From: Tamlana sp. 2_MG-2023
GTDB taxonomy: Bacteria > Bacteroidota > Bacteroidia > Flavobacteriales > Flavobacteriaceae
Direction: 5' to 3'
DNA length: 56,861 nt
Assembly: GCF_030548465.1 (NCBI RefSeq)
Contig: NZ_JAUOSF010000012.1
Span: 1-56,861 of the forward strand
Below the pieces are notes generated by a model. The model saw only the letters and a list, made by a program, of their open reading frames with translations, was not told where the DNA came from and ran no database searches. Shown here piece by piece: positions 15,826 through 25,288 of the stretch. The position numbers and the translations under genes were made by a program. The first letter of the stretch is position 1. Every line of letters starts with the position of its first letter.

Positions 15826-17247
15826 TTAACAATCGGTTAAGTTAACACCTACTGCTAAACCACCTTCGCTAGTTTCTTTGTATTTGCTGCTCATGTCTTT
15901 GGCGGTTTCCCACATGGTTGAAACCACTTTATCTAGAGGCACTTTTACGTTTTCGGGGTTGGTGTCTAGAGCTAATTCGGCAGCGTTAATGGCTTTTATG
16001 GCGCCCATGGCATTGCGCTCGATACAAGGGATTTGTACGAGGCCGCCAATAGGATCGCAGGTAAGGCCCAGGTGGTGTTCCATGGCAATTTCGGCAGCCA
16101 CAAGCACTTGCTCGGGTGATCCGCCAAGAAGCTCACACAAAGCGCCGGCAGCCATAGCTGATGATACACCTATTTCGGCTTGACAACCTCCCATGGCGGC
16201 ACTTATGGTCGCACCTTTTTTAAAGATGCTGCCAATTTCGCCTGCAACGAGTAAAAAACGTTTGATGTCTTCAAAATTACCATCGTGATTTTCGATAACC
16301 AAATAATACATAAGCACTGATGGAATGACACCTGCGCTTCCGTTTGTTGGTGCTGTAACCACACGCCCTAGCGCGGCATTCACCTCGTTAACGGCTAAAG
16401 CAAAACAGCTCACCCATTTTAGGATTTGGCGGAATTTGACTTCGGTTTGCCTGATGGAATAAATCCATTCGACTGGCGTGGTGTAAGGCGCACTGCCTTT
16501 TATATTTTTATGGATGTCGAAGGCGCGTCGTTGCACGTTTAAACCTCCAGGAAGTTTACCTTCGGTATGGCAGCCCAGATACATGCTCTCAAGCATGGTA
16601 TCCCAAATGCGCTTTAATTCGAAGTCAATAGCTTCTTCGCTGCGTATTGATTTTTCATTTTCTAAAACAATTTCTGAAATGGATTTATTCCAGGTTTTAC
16701 AAAACTCAAGCAGTTCCGTGCCTTTATCGACAGGATAAGGAAAACTACATTTTATTTCGAAATTCTTTTTTGAATTGTTTTTGGTTTCCTTCACTACAAA
16801 CCCACCACCAATGGAGTAGAAGGTAGAGCGGTGTTTTTTACCATTTATAACTGTTGAAAATGTAAGTCCGTTAGCATGAAATGGCAGGAACTTTTTATTG
16901 AATACGATATCGGTGCTCGGGTTGAAATCTATCGTTTTTTCATTGTTTAAAACCAGGGTATTGCTGCTTTTAATATCTGCAATGATTTGATTGATATTTT
17001 CAGTAGGCATGGTTTCTGGGTTAGCACCAGTAAGCCCTAACATGACCGCGAAATCTGTGGCATGACCTTTCCCAGTTAGGGATAAGGAACCGTATAAATC
17101 AATTTTTATGCTGTCTATGTTTTCAAATAAATTGGCTTTTTTTAGCTCGGCAATCCATTGTTCGGCAGCACGCCAAGGCCCCAAAGTATGGGAGCTAGAA
17201 GGACCAACACCAATTTTAAGCATGTCAAAAACAGAGATACATTCCAT
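15826..17247 (-). CDS. sdaA: L-serine ammonia-lyase, iron-sulfur dependent
   Basis: 473 aa, single-chain form with an N-terminal beta domain and a C-terminal alpha domain. It deaminates L-serine to pyruvate and ammonia using a 4Fe-4S cluster. Family blocks are [20 protein letters not shown] at the N-terminus, [49 protein letters not shown] and [19 protein letters not shown], which supply the cluster cysteines. It ends 169 bp before panB. Both genes are on the minus strand but may not share a transcript, given the structured element between them. Confidence 0.95.
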   Translation of the reverse strand: MECISVFDMLKIGVGPSSSHTLGPWRAAEQWIAELKKANLFENIDSIKIDLYGSLSLTGKGHATDFAVMLGLTGANPETMPTENINQIIADIKSSNTLVLNNEKTIDFNPSTDIVFNKKFLPFHANGLTFSTVINGKKHRSTFYSIGGGFVVKETKNNSKKNFEIKCSFPYPVDKGTELLEFCKTWNKSISEIVLENEKSIRSEEAIDFELKRIWDTMLESMYLGCHTEGKLPGGLNVQRRAFDIHKNIKGSAPYTTPVEWIYSIRQTEVKFRQILKWVSCFALAVNEVNAALGRVVTAPTNGSAGVIPSVLMYYLVIENHDGNFEDIKRFLLVAGEIGSIFKKGATISAAMGGCQAEIGVSSAMAAGALCELLGGSPEQVLVAAEIAMEHHLGLTCDPIGGLVQIPCIERNAMGAIKAINAAELALDTNPENVKVPLDKVVSTMWETAKDMSSKYKETSEGGLAVGVNLTDC

Positions 17248-17336
17248 AGGGCAGCATTTTTCTGCAAATATATTGTTTTTAAAAGGGATTTCAGTCTGTA
17301 AAATTTGCTGTGATTAGTAAAATGCGTGAAAAATGA

Positions 17337-17471
17337 AAGAGACTGTCTTGGAAGTAGAATTTTCGTCAACCTGAACTTGTTTCAGGTTCTCATAATGATA
17401 AGTAATCAGTATGATGAGATTCTGAAACAAGTTCAGAATGACGTGATTCGTTACTCCTTAGACAGTCTCTT
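17337..17471 (-). terminator. terminator stem of the lamin-tail gene, interrupted by a palindrome
   Basis: A perfect 12-bp inverted repeat (17337-17348 with 17460-17471) lies 24 nt past the stop codon of the minus-strand gene at 17495. After the second arm the minus strand reads TTTCATTTTTC, as at an intrinsic terminator. The loop is 111 nt and contains the separate palindromic element at 17364-17443. The likely history is a normal hairpin terminator with an insertion in its loop. Confidence 0.5.
17364..17443. repeat. palindromic intergenic element (GAACTTGTTTCAG family)
   Basis: Inverted arms of 30 nt (17364-17393 and 17414-17443) differ at about four positions around a 20-nt spacer. The core GAACTTGTTTCAG with CTGAAACAAGTTC is, from memory, a widespread flavobacterial dispersed repeat. 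It sits inside the loop of the outer inverted repeat 17337-17471. Confidence 0.8.
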
Positions 17472-17494
17472 CTAAGTAAAATCTATTAAGTTGC

Positions 17495-20400
17495 TTATTT
17501 CTTCACAATCTTAATCGCTTTATTTAACGCTGCAATACGTAAAATATAGATTCCAGAAGGTAGGTTTGATACAAAATCAAGTGTTGTTTTTCCACTTGAA
17601 AGTTCCATAGTTTGGTTATAAACCGAAGTTCCTAAAATATCTATAATTTGAACGTTTGATGTTACAGGCGCTTGTAAGTTTAACTGAAGGTGTAAAGCAT
17701 CGTTAAACGGTACAGGGAATACTTTTACGGTATTCAATTCTGCGATGTTTTCTTTATGGCTTAATAGTGGTCCTTGATTTCCTGGAGAACCTACAGCGGC
17801 TTCGTTAGCATCGTTTACTGCAGTTGCTACAGAGAAATAAGCAGCTTCAGCGATTACGCTAAAGGCTCCTTTTTCAACGTTGTATGATTTTCCTGGAGCA
17901 GAAGCCGTGTCTGGAAAAGCTTGAGCATCTACTATATTCCCAACAGTTGTTGGATCTCCAATCCATAGGGTAACGGTATCGCCACCGCCACCAAGACCGG
18001 CACCAGCATAAGTTCCAATTTGCACATCAGTAAGGTTATAAACACCACCCCAAACGGCTATAAATTCATCAGCATTGGAATCATCAATAGCAATTACCGA
18101 TTCACCAGGTTGGATAGACGTTATACCATTAATTAACACAGCAGATGCAGGATCTTGAGAATCATCGTCAAAATATAAACCACCAGAAGCTGGAGTCCAT
18201 GCTAGTGGCCCGTTGTTTGTGATTTCGAACCAGTCTGCAGTTAAGTTACTTCCTTGGTCGTTTCCAGCCCAGATTTCTGTAATACTTAAGATAGGTCCAA
18301 CAAGTTTGTTATTAGCAAGACGTGTATTTAGTGATTCACCTTCTACTGGTGTTCCTGTGAAACCTGTAAAACCTTCACCATCAAAATCATTCCTTACCCA
18401 GTCGCTAGCGCTATCAGTATCTAATCCATTCGGGATACGTGAGGCACCACCAACAGTTGAGGCATCGCCATCATAATTTGGCATTAAAGCTACAGCATAG
18501 GTATATTCATTTGCACCACCGTTTGAAATAGCGATACCATCTACAATCGTTGTCCAATATGTCGCATCAATAACACCATTATCGGTAGTATCGATATCGT
18601 CACCATAGGTTCCTGTGTAGTTTTCAACAAGTAAAAGGGTAATGGTTCCGTTTTCAATGTCATCATTTAGGAACGCTGTAGACCAAAAACCATTTTCGTC
18701 TGTAGTTCCTAAGTTGTGAGCCGTACTAATCGTTCCTGTATTCCCTGCTTCGCCGTTAACAATTAGTAGACTGTAAGCTGAATAATCGGTAAAAGGCGCA
18801 CCAAATATTTCAATAAACTCAGCGGTATTATTACCAACATGGTTTGCTACGAATTCGTTAATTACAGGCGTTTGGATGACTGGTTGCGCTACAGGGCCTA
18901 AAGTCACAATATCTGTTCTAAATTTTTTCCACTCTTCGCGTTGGCCTTTATTCTCTTCACCATCGTTATAGATTACGGTAGCACCAAGATCTACTAATAA
19001 CTTAATACTATCTGTATCACCATCGACTCCTAAAAAAGTAGAACTAGGTAAGCTGGCAATACCTTCAAAAGAACCCTGTGTATTTAATGCCGTTAAATCG
19101 GCGCTACGCATTTCTGGAGCATCTGTGGCAACACCCGTCCACGTGTATAATTTAAAATCAGATTGAATGTTAAAAGGACCACCAATTAAAACACAACCAC
19201 CATCGTTACACTCCATACTTCTTAAAGATCTTCCGTTAAGGTCTAAAAATATTGGCGTACCGAAAGTAGCTGAACCAGCAGCCATACCTGGTAAACTTGT
19301 AAAGTTCGTTACCGGAATAACAATCGCTTTGTTTTCTGAAGTAGAACTTCTTAAACCTAAATAAGCTGTTGTTGTACTGTTTGGAGCTAAGGCTAAAGCT
19401 TCAATTTCTATTACGTTAGTTAACCCGAAGTAATTCGCACCTAAACCATGATCGTTGTTGGTATCCCAAGCCACTAAATCGTCGTGTAGGCTGTTGTATT
19501 TATCGCCGTAAGTTAGGTTTGAATTCGCTCCTGAACCAGAAACTTCGGTAGTAAAGATTACAGATCTATCAGCTTCTGAAGTAGAACCCGTCCAAAAAAT
19601 GGTATTGTTTAATCTGAAAGAACCTTCTAAATCAGCTTCTTCAGTAGAACCTAAATCGGCATTGAAATCTATTGATTTTAAAGGTAAACCTGATTGTGTG
19701 CCATCGTATAATCTGATGGTTTGATCTTCATCATCACCAATCCAGATGTAGTCATCTTCAACTGTAATTCCGGTAGATCCATCAGAAGCCCCAGTATAAA
19801 AACGACTTGTGCTAGGTGAAACAGAAGCCTCAGAAGCCGCATAATTGATGGTGTAAGTAGCCGTGTTTAAATCGGTATCTTGAACCGTAACAGTAATGGT
19901 AGTAAATCCTAAAGCTATAGGTGTAATTTTTAATAAATGATTGGCATCAGCACCAGTTAAAACTAAATTTGCATTAGGAACCACTGACTCGTCACTACTA
20001 GAAACCGACACTTGTAAATCGGCCACAGGCGTTTCAATATCTGAGATAATAAAAGGAATTCCGTAAATGCTAGTAGGATCTGTAGGATCGTTTACCACAC
20101 CACTCGCAGAACCTATATTTTGTTCTGGTAAATCTAAGAAGTTAGAAAGCTTAGCTGTATCAACCGTAATCGTTAATGTAGGGATAGTAAATGCTAAAGG
20201 TCCTTGATTTCCAGGAGAAGCGATTGCCGCTTGACCTTCGTTATTAACGGTTGTGTTGGTTGCACCAGCGTTAGATGTATTACCAACAGTACTATACGTA
20301 CCAAATTCAACATCGTATGATTGTCCTCCAAAACCTGCTGTGCTTGGGTAAGTGGCATAATCAATAATGTTTGCAGTTGCCAAAGGATCACCTAAGAAAA

Positions 20401-21352
20401 GGGTCACACCATCGCCGTTCTTACCTAATCCGGAACCGTCGTTAAATCCGACTTGAATATCGGTCATGTCATAATCTAATGTCCAAAGGTTTTTAAAATC
20501 GTTGGCTTTAGTAGCGTCACCTAAAATCACGATAACACGTTCACCAGGTTGAATCGATGCAATACCTTCAATGATAGCCGCATTAGCAGGATCTTGAGAA
20601 TCGTCGTCATAATATAGGTTACCATCAGTACTGGCTACCCATGCTGTTAAACCGTTGTTTTTGATTTCAAACCAGTCTTCTGTTAAATTACCACCAGGAT
20701 TGTTTCCAGGCCAGATTTCTGTTACGATTAAATCGAAACCAGCAGCTAAAGGCCCTTGGTTACAAGGAGACCCGATAGCCGATTGGCCTTCGTTGTTTTT
20801 TGTTTGTGTCGTAGCAGCAGCATTGTTAGCGTTTGCAGCCGTACTAAAAGCAGCTAAAGCTACATCATATGATTGTCCGCCATTTGCATCAGCATTAGGG
20901 TAAGCTTGAAAGTCAATGATGTTACTTGTTACTGTAGGATCACCTAAGAATAAAGTCACAGCATCACCGCCACCACCAAGACCAGAGCCATCTGTAAATC
21001 CGATTTCAATACCAGATAAGTTGTAGTCTTTAGACCATACAGCGCTAAATTCAGTAATATCAGTACTTTTTCCTATAATCACTATAACGTGGGCACCAGG
21101 TTGAATTTGTGAAATACCTTCGATAATTGCAGCTTTAGTAGGGTCTTGCGAATCATCGTCATAATATAAATCGGCATCAACACTAGATAACCAAGCTGTT
21201 GATCCTGTATTGGTTATTTCAAACCAATCTGAGGTTAAATTATCACCCGGTTCGTTACCTGGCCAGATTTCGGTTACTTTTAAAGAGGCTTGGGAAACCC
21301 CAATAAAACATGTAAGCAAAAGCATGCTTAGTAGCGTAATTTTTTTATTCAT
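17495..21352 (-). CDS. multi-lamin-tail-domain protein secreted by T9SS (type A sorting)
   Basis: 1285 aa. A signal peptide (about 1-20) is followed by two closely similar lamin-tail-like domains (about 23-205 and 206-390, each with VTEIWPGN, DWFEI.N.G, YYDDDSQDP). Then come an Ig-like segment (about 395-510), a large beta-rich region with propeller-like repeats (about 515-860), a divergent lamin-tail domain (VINEFVANHVG), another EIWAGN-type copy (about 1060-1225), and a C-terminal type A sorting domain (VKVFPVPFND to AIKIVKK). Probably surface-bound or released. Lamin-tail domains often accompany nucleases or esterases, but no catalytic motif is clear here. It is divergent from tssB2. Confidence 0.85.
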   Translation of the reverse strand: MNKKITLLSMLLLTCFIGVSQASLKVTEIWPGNEPGDNLTSDWFEITNTGSTAWLSSVDADLYYDDDSQDPTKAAIIEGISQIQPGAHVIVIIGKSTDITEFSAVWSKDYNLSGIEIGFTDGSGLGGGGDAVTLFLGDPTVTSNIIDFQAYPNADANGGQSYDVALAAFSTAANANNAAATTQTKNNEGQSAIGSPCNQGPLAAGFDLIVTEIWPGNNPGGNLTEDWFEIKNNGLTAWVASTDGNLYYDDDSQDPANAAIIEGIASIQPGERVIVILGDATKANDFKNLWTLDYDMTDIQVGFNDGSGLGKNGDGVTLFLGDPLATANIIDYATYPSTAGFGGQSYDVEFGTYSTVGNTSNAGATNTTVNNEGQAAIASPGNQGPLAFTIPTLTITVDTAKLSNFLDLPEQNIGSASGVVNDPTDPTSIYGIPFIISDIETPVADLQVSVSSSDESVVPNANLVLTGADANHLLKITPIALGFTTITVTVQDTDLNTATYTINYAASEASVSPSTSRFYTGASDGSTGITVEDDYIWIGDDEDQTIRLYDGTQSGLPLKSIDFNADLGSTEEADLEGSFRLNNTIFWTGSTSEADRSVIFTTEVSGSGANSNLTYGDKYNSLHDDLVAWDTNNDHGLGANYFGLTNVIEIEALALAPNSTTTAYLGLRSSTSENKAIVIPVTNFTSLPGMAAGSATFGTPIFLDLNGRSLRSMECNDGGCVLIGGPFNIQSDFKLYTWTGVATDAPEMRSADLTALNTQGSFEGIASLPSSTFLGVDGDTDSIKLLVDLGATVIYNDGEENKGQREEWKKFRTDIVTLGPVAQPVIQTPVINEFVANHVGNNTAEFIEIFGAPFTDYSAYSLLIVNGEAGNTGTISTAHNLGTTDENGFWSTAFLNDDIENGTITLLLVENYTGTYGDDIDTTDNGVIDATYWTTIVDGIAISNGGANEYTYAVALMPNYDGDASTVGGASRIPNGLDTDSASDWVRNDFDGEGFTGFTGTPVEGESLNTRLANNKLVGPILSITEIWAGNDQGSNLTADWFEITNNGPLAWTPASGGLYFDDDSQDPASAVLINGITSIQPGESVIAIDDSNADEFIAVWGGVYNLTDVQIGTYAGAGLGGGGDTVTLWIGDPTTVGNIVDAQAFPDTASAPGKSYNVEKGAFSVIAEAAYFSVATAVNDANEAAVGSPGNQGPLLSHKENIAELNTVKVFPVPFNDALHLQLNLQAPVTSNVQIIDILGTSVYNQTMELSSGKTTLDFVSNLPSGIYILRIAALNKAIKIVKK

Positions 21353-21591
21353 TTTTATGTTTTTTGGTTAAGGGCGCAATGTAGGTTAGCAAGTTTATGG
21401 TTATAAAAACTAAAGATTACAATACGGTTACTAGTTGCGTGTAAACGTTAATTTAATGTTTGGAATTTGACTTAAAAGTGAACTTTGACACAACACTGAA
21501 TTTACATGTATGAATTATATTATAAACAGTAGGAGATTTTTTATTAATCAATACGAATACCATATATTTAGGGTTTTAAAATTTAAAGCAT

Positions 21592-22050
21592 ATGGCAATT
21601 GGATATGGTTTAGAACGTAATGCTAAACATAAAGAAGGGGTTCAAGAATTACCCCCAAATAGAACACTTTTGGTACAGAAGTTTACAGATTTAGCGCCGC
21701 TACTTCCTAAGGTTGTAGTAGGATTGCAAACTCCACAAGCTGTTTTTGATTATTATAAACCAAATATTCATATGGTTTTTGAAGATTTGGAAGGTAGACA
21801 GGTAAAGGAAAGGATAGATTTTAGTAATGTGTCAGATTTCGAACCGGCCAGTATTACCTCAAGAAGTACTTTTTTAAAAAGGCTGGAACAAAAGAAAATG
21901 AATTATTTTGATATGTTAAAGGCACTGCAAAGTGATGAGACCCTAAAGCAGGTTTTTCAGGATAGTGCTTCTAAAAATTTGCTTTTACAGCGGATAAAAG
22001 CACTTAAAGTAGAATTAAAAGGCGGCAACTCTGAAAGAACATACGAATAG
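21592..22050 (+). CDS. tssB: T6SS sheath small subunit, second copy
   Basis: 152 aa. It aligns along its length with the TssB at 37027: ELPPNRTLLVQKFT against EIPQNRTLIAGKLT, VVGLQTPQAVFDYYKP against VEGLRTVEAVFEHFKP, then a helical C-terminus. TssB and TssC form the contractile sheath around the Hcp tube. The sequences are clearly diverged, so this is an old paralog and not a recent duplication. It is followed after 1 nt by its own tssC and lies 15 kb from the main tss genes, next to the Hcp-effector cassette. Confidence 0.85.
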   Translation: MAIGYGLERNAKHKEGVQELPPNRTLLVQKFTDLAPLLPKVVVGLQTPQAVFDYYKPNIHMVFEDLEGRQVKERIDFSNVSDFEPASITSRSTFLKRLEQKKMNYFDMLKALQSDETLKQVFQDSASKNLLLQRIKALKVELKGGNSERTYE

Positions 22051-22051
22051 C

Positions 22052-23347
22052 ATGATTGAAAACGTACACTTAGAAGAAGTTAATTACAAATTTCTAGAAA
22101 CGCATATTCCTAATTTAAAATATATGGATGCTGAAAAGCCTTTGGAAAAACATCATTTTTTAACTTCAAGAGAAAATCAAGAGACTAGAGCGGAACTTTT
22201 AGAAACTTTAGAGTTTTGGGAGGATATTCTAGAAAGTCATGAAGCACTTGAAGACATAGTCGCTTCTACAAAAGAGAAAATTATTAGCACTGAAAGTATT
22301 TACCAAAAGAACTTAAAGCGTGTTGTAAATCGCGCGAATGATTTGGAAGTGGCTTATAAAGGGCTGACTTTATTTTTTGAAAACGCTCAAGCTGAAAAAA
22401 TAAATAATTTAAGTATTCTTAATGCCGATTTAGACCAGCTGAAGGACTTAGATAATCCCATATTTATCGAAGTCGTTCGTGATGCTTTTGTTGACGCTTA
22501 CGATCGTTTAGATTTGTGTGATCATTATGCGCTTTTAGTAATTCCAGGCTATTTAGGAAGTCCGATGGTATTAGATAAATGGTCTAAAATTGCCCATGAC
22601 AATAAAGTGTTATTGGTTACCGATTTTGCTCATTTGGACACTCCAGACGATGTTGTTGAAGTTTTTGAAACTATAGATCATGTTCGTGCTGACACCTATT
22701 TATCTAATACGATTATGACATGTAATTGGCTAGTGGGGCGCGGAAAATATGATGCTATTAGTGAGCATGATGATTTGTTCCTGCCGCCATCGTCATCTTT
22801 ATCAGGGAAAATTTATAGTAATAAAATGTCACAAGCTAGTGCGGGTATTAAATTTGGAGCGTTAAGTCAGGTGGGAGGTGTTAGTTTTGATCTTAAGAAA
22901 AATGACTTAGCTGCTTTGGAACGGCTTGGCTTAATTCCTATGGTATATAAAAACGGAGAGATTATAGCCTATTCTGCTAAAACCTTGTTTAATGGTGATA
23001 ATTTAGGCTTACAGACGTACTCCGTAGTGCGTGTGTTTGATTATGTGAGTAAGGTACTCATCGATTATTTTAATAGGAAAACCTTTGAAAACTTTAATGT
23101 ACGTACCCGTAGGGCACTCATGCAAGACATTGTAGATTTTTTAGATCGCAACACGGGACCACAAAAACTTATTGAAAGCTTCGCTATAAAACGTCTAGAG
23201 CAAGATATGCAACAAAAGGACCGCGTACATTTAGAATTGCATATGGAACCTTATTTTCCTGCTAAAAACTTTTTAATCCGTATGGATGGTAAAATTGGAG
23301 ATTCAGGAAAAGCGAATTCTTGGGAAGCTGCTTATGAGCAGGGGTAA
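22052..23347 (+). CDS. tssC: T6SS sheath large subunit, second copy
   Basis: 431 aa. Strongly similar to the 450-aa TssC at 37493 over the core: YDRLDL.D.YALLV.PGYLG, VTDFAHLD.PDDV, LSNTIMTCNWLVGR, AKTLFNGDN.GLQTYSVVRVFDY and the C-terminal PYFPAKNFLI.MDG. The N-terminal ~90 residues differ more. It has all the features of a functional sheath subunit. The 3' end (from about codon 402) is duplicated at 26237-26326, followed by the same downstream gene in both places, marking a recombination point. Confidence 0.9.
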   Translation: MIENVHLEEVNYKFLETHIPNLKYMDAEKPLEKHHFLTSRENQETRAELLETLEFWEDILESHEALEDIVASTKEKIISTESIYQKNLKRVVNRANDLEVAYKGLTLFFENAQAEKINNLSILNADLDQLKDLDNPIFIEVVRDAFVDAYDRLDLCDHYALLVIPGYLGSPMVLDKWSKIAHDNKVLLVTDFAHLDTPDDVVEVFETIDHVRADTYLSNTIMTCNWLVGRGKYDAISEHDDLFLPPSSSLSGKIYSNKMSQASAGIKFGALSQVGGVSFDLKKNDLAALERLGLIPMVYKNGEIIAYSAKTLFNGDNLGLQTYSVVRVFDYVSKVLIDYFNRKTFENFNVRTRRALMQDIVDFLDRNTGPQKLIESFAIKRLEQDMQQKDRVHLELHMEPYFPAKNFLIRMDGKIGDSGKANSWEAAYEQG

Positions 23348-23374
23348 AAGGCTTTAAGTGTCTAGTTTATAAGG

Positions 23375-23950
23375 TTATTTCACTTTTAATTTATATTGAT
23401 AAAATTTAGGGTTTTCTTCAGCTATCATCGGTTTTATAGTATCCAGTGAATTTTCTTTTAAGATTACATCGTAGATATAATCTTGAGGTGTATCTTCTTT
23501 CGCAATAGGAAATACAATTTCTTTTGATTTTGGAAGGTATTCAAAAGTGATATCTCTAAGTCTTTTATCATTAGAAATAAGTACATAGTATTTTAATATT
23601 TTATTTTTTTTAATAAAAACTAGATGAAGCTCAGTACCAAGGCTAGTATCCCCGCCAACACCAATTAACATGTAAATATTTGTTGTTATATGTTTTATAT
23701 GGCGTGCTGAAAATGAATTATCTATCGGGCTGTAGCCATTATCTTCTATAAAGTTATATAAAGGGGTGTCATTTAAGAATTTTAGTTTATACTTTTGGTT
23801 TCTAACAATAACACTATCTATACCTTCTCCAAAACCAATAAAGTTTTCAGCGATTACTTTGCCGTCATTTGATTTTATTTCATAACTTCTTTGCGCATGA
23901 GTTGTAAAAAAGTTTATAGCTAAAATGAGGGTCAGAATTATTTTTTTCAT
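23375..23950 (-). CDS. secreted protein, orphan copy of the putative immunity protein
   Basis: 191 aa with a signal peptide ending THAQ. It is nearly identical to the protein at 26355-26930, with the same length and a long identical start through the signal peptide. The two differ by scattered substitutions (for example LRDITFEYLPKSKEIVFPIAKE against LPKTKEIIFPITKE). The other copy lies directly behind a probable Hcp-delivered effector, so both are read as periplasmic immunity proteins. This copy has no adjacent effector. It converges on tssC, 27 nt away. The immunity role is inferred from context; no family was recognised. Confidence 0.65.
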   Translation of the reverse strand: MKKIILTLILAINFFTTHAQRSYEIKSNDGKVIAENFIGFGEGIDSVIVRNQKYKLKFLNDTPLYNFIEDNGYSPIDNSFSARHIKHITTNIYMLIGVGGDTSLGTELHLVFIKKNKILKYYVLISNDKRLRDITFEYLPKSKEIVFPIAKEDTPQDYIYDVILKENSLDTIKPMIAEENPKFYQYKLKVK

Positions 23951-23956
23951 TTTAGA

Positions 23957-24784
23957 TCAATCTAATTTTACATTTATAGAATCAAGGTAATGTAGATTTA
24001 ATTTACTCAAGTTTAGTTTGAAACTGATAAAATTTTTATCACATTTTAATAAATCATACATGATGATATTTTTGTCAGTAGTTTGAGGATTTTTGAAATT
24101 AGCATGTATACTATTTCTGAAATTTAAAATAAGTGTGTCGTTTAATATGAGATTGTATTTTGTGATGTTGTCAATACTTTTTCTTGGTTTTACAGTTATT
24201 AATATTGAATCAACTTTTGACGGCGATTTTGAAATATTTTTAAATCGCACATTATTTTTTATAAAGGCCTTGTAATCTAAGTAGGTTTTATCAACTCCAA
24301 GAATTGATTTTGATTCATTGTAAAAATATGAGCTAGATTTAAGTAAGTTTCTTTTATTTTCTGATTTCTCAAAACTAATAGTTTTTAAATCTATTAAATT
24401 TATTGAATCTAAAAATGGGGATTTAAAAGCATATTCCAATTGTAATAAGTAAGAGTTCTCTTTTTTTAAAATTGACGTTTGCTTTCCTGGAATAATTATA
24501 TTAATTAATGTATCGGGATGAAAACCTAATTTTATAACGACATCATTTAAGTCTGTAGTGTCTTTTAAATTTCCTGATCTATCGTCTAATAAAACAAATA
24601 ATTTTATTTTATTTATTTTGCATTCAGAGTTGAAATAAACTGAGGAAAGTATTTCTGAATTGAAAAAAGTTGTGTCTTTTGATATAAAATTATTCTTTTT
24701 ACAAGACACAATATTGATATCTCTATTTTTTTTACAAGATAGTAGTGTTATTAACGTTATTAGTAAAATACAAGATAATTTCAT
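23957..24784 (-). CDS. lipoprotein of unknown function in the effector/immunity cluster
   Basis: 275 aa. The signal peptide ends in a lipobox LLSC (Cys ~17) followed by KKNRD. The body is rich in Lys, Asn, Ile and Ser with alternating hydrophobic residues, so probably beta-rich. No known domain was recognised. It lies 6 nt upstream of the orphan immunity copy and 24 nt downstream of another exported protein on the same strand, in a run of small exported proteins. Very AT-rich. An immunity or defence role is possible from context alone. Confidence 0.6.
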   Translation of the reverse strand: MKLSCILLITLITLLSCKKNRDINIVSCKKNNFISKDTTFFNSEILSSVYFNSECKINKIKLFVLLDDRSGNLKDTTDLNDVVIKLGFHPDTLINIIIPGKQTSILKKENSYLLQLEYAFKSPFLDSINLIDLKTISFEKSENKRNLLKSSSYFYNESKSILGVDKTYLDYKAFIKNNVRFKNISKSPSKVDSILITVKPRKSIDNITKYNLILNDTLILNFRNSIHANFKNPQTTDKNIIMYDLLKCDKNFISFKLNLSKLNLHYLDSINVKLD

Positions 24785-24808
24785 TTACTTAGTTAGATTT
24801 GTAGGTTG

Positions 24809-25288
24809 CTAAATTTCAATAAGTTCATTAATTATCAATAATTTGGTTTCTTTTGTTTCTTGGAAAAAGGTATATATACTTGATTTAATTAAAACACTAT
24901 CGTTTTCTTTTAAACAATTTACTTTATTTCTTCCATTAAAAAAGACGGTGTCTTTATTAATTATGATACTATGAGCGGTGTTTGTGTTGAAATTAGTGTT
25001 GTTTTCTTTTAATATTTTAGATATTTTTTTGCTGAGACCTCCTTTAAAGCAATAAATATATTTTCCTCTTATATTTTTATTCTGTTGTGAAAACGAATCA
25101 ATTGATTTTTGTGGAAAAAAATTACTTACAACTTTAACCGTATCTCCGTTTTCAAACTTTAGCGTATAAGAACCTCTAATGTCATCTTTATTTGATGTTT
25201 CAAGTTTTGAATTGATTGCGGAGTTATTTTGTGCATGAGTAGTAAAAAAACACACGGACAAAATTAGGGTAAAAGCTATTTTTTTCAT
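24809..25288 (-). CDS. small exported protein of unknown function
   Basis: 159 aa. The signal peptide is very like that of the putative immunity proteins (MKKIAFTLILSVCFFTTHAQ against MKKIILTLILAINFFTTHAQ), while the mature part is unrelated. Reuse of the same leader suggests recombination within the locus. The mature domain has SYTLKFENGDTVKVVSNFF and two cysteines (CFKGG, NCLKEND). Its start overlaps the stop of the gene before it by 4 nt, so it is translationally coupled. Function unknown. Confidence 0.6.
   Translation of the reverse strand: MKKIAFTLILSVCFFTTHAQNNSAINSKLETSNKDDIRGSYTLKFENGDTVKVVSNFFPQKSIDSFSQQNKNIRGKYIYCFKGGLSKKISKILKENNTNFNTNTAHSIIINKDTVFFNGRNKVNCLKENDSVLIKSSIYTFFQETKETKLLIINELIEI

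Noticed and set aside
15617-15832. 71-aa minus-strand frame over the panB-sdaA gap
   Set aside because: It covers the GC-rich structured element, has many Cys/Pro/Arg residues and overlaps both neighbours; a typical spurious frame of this repeat.
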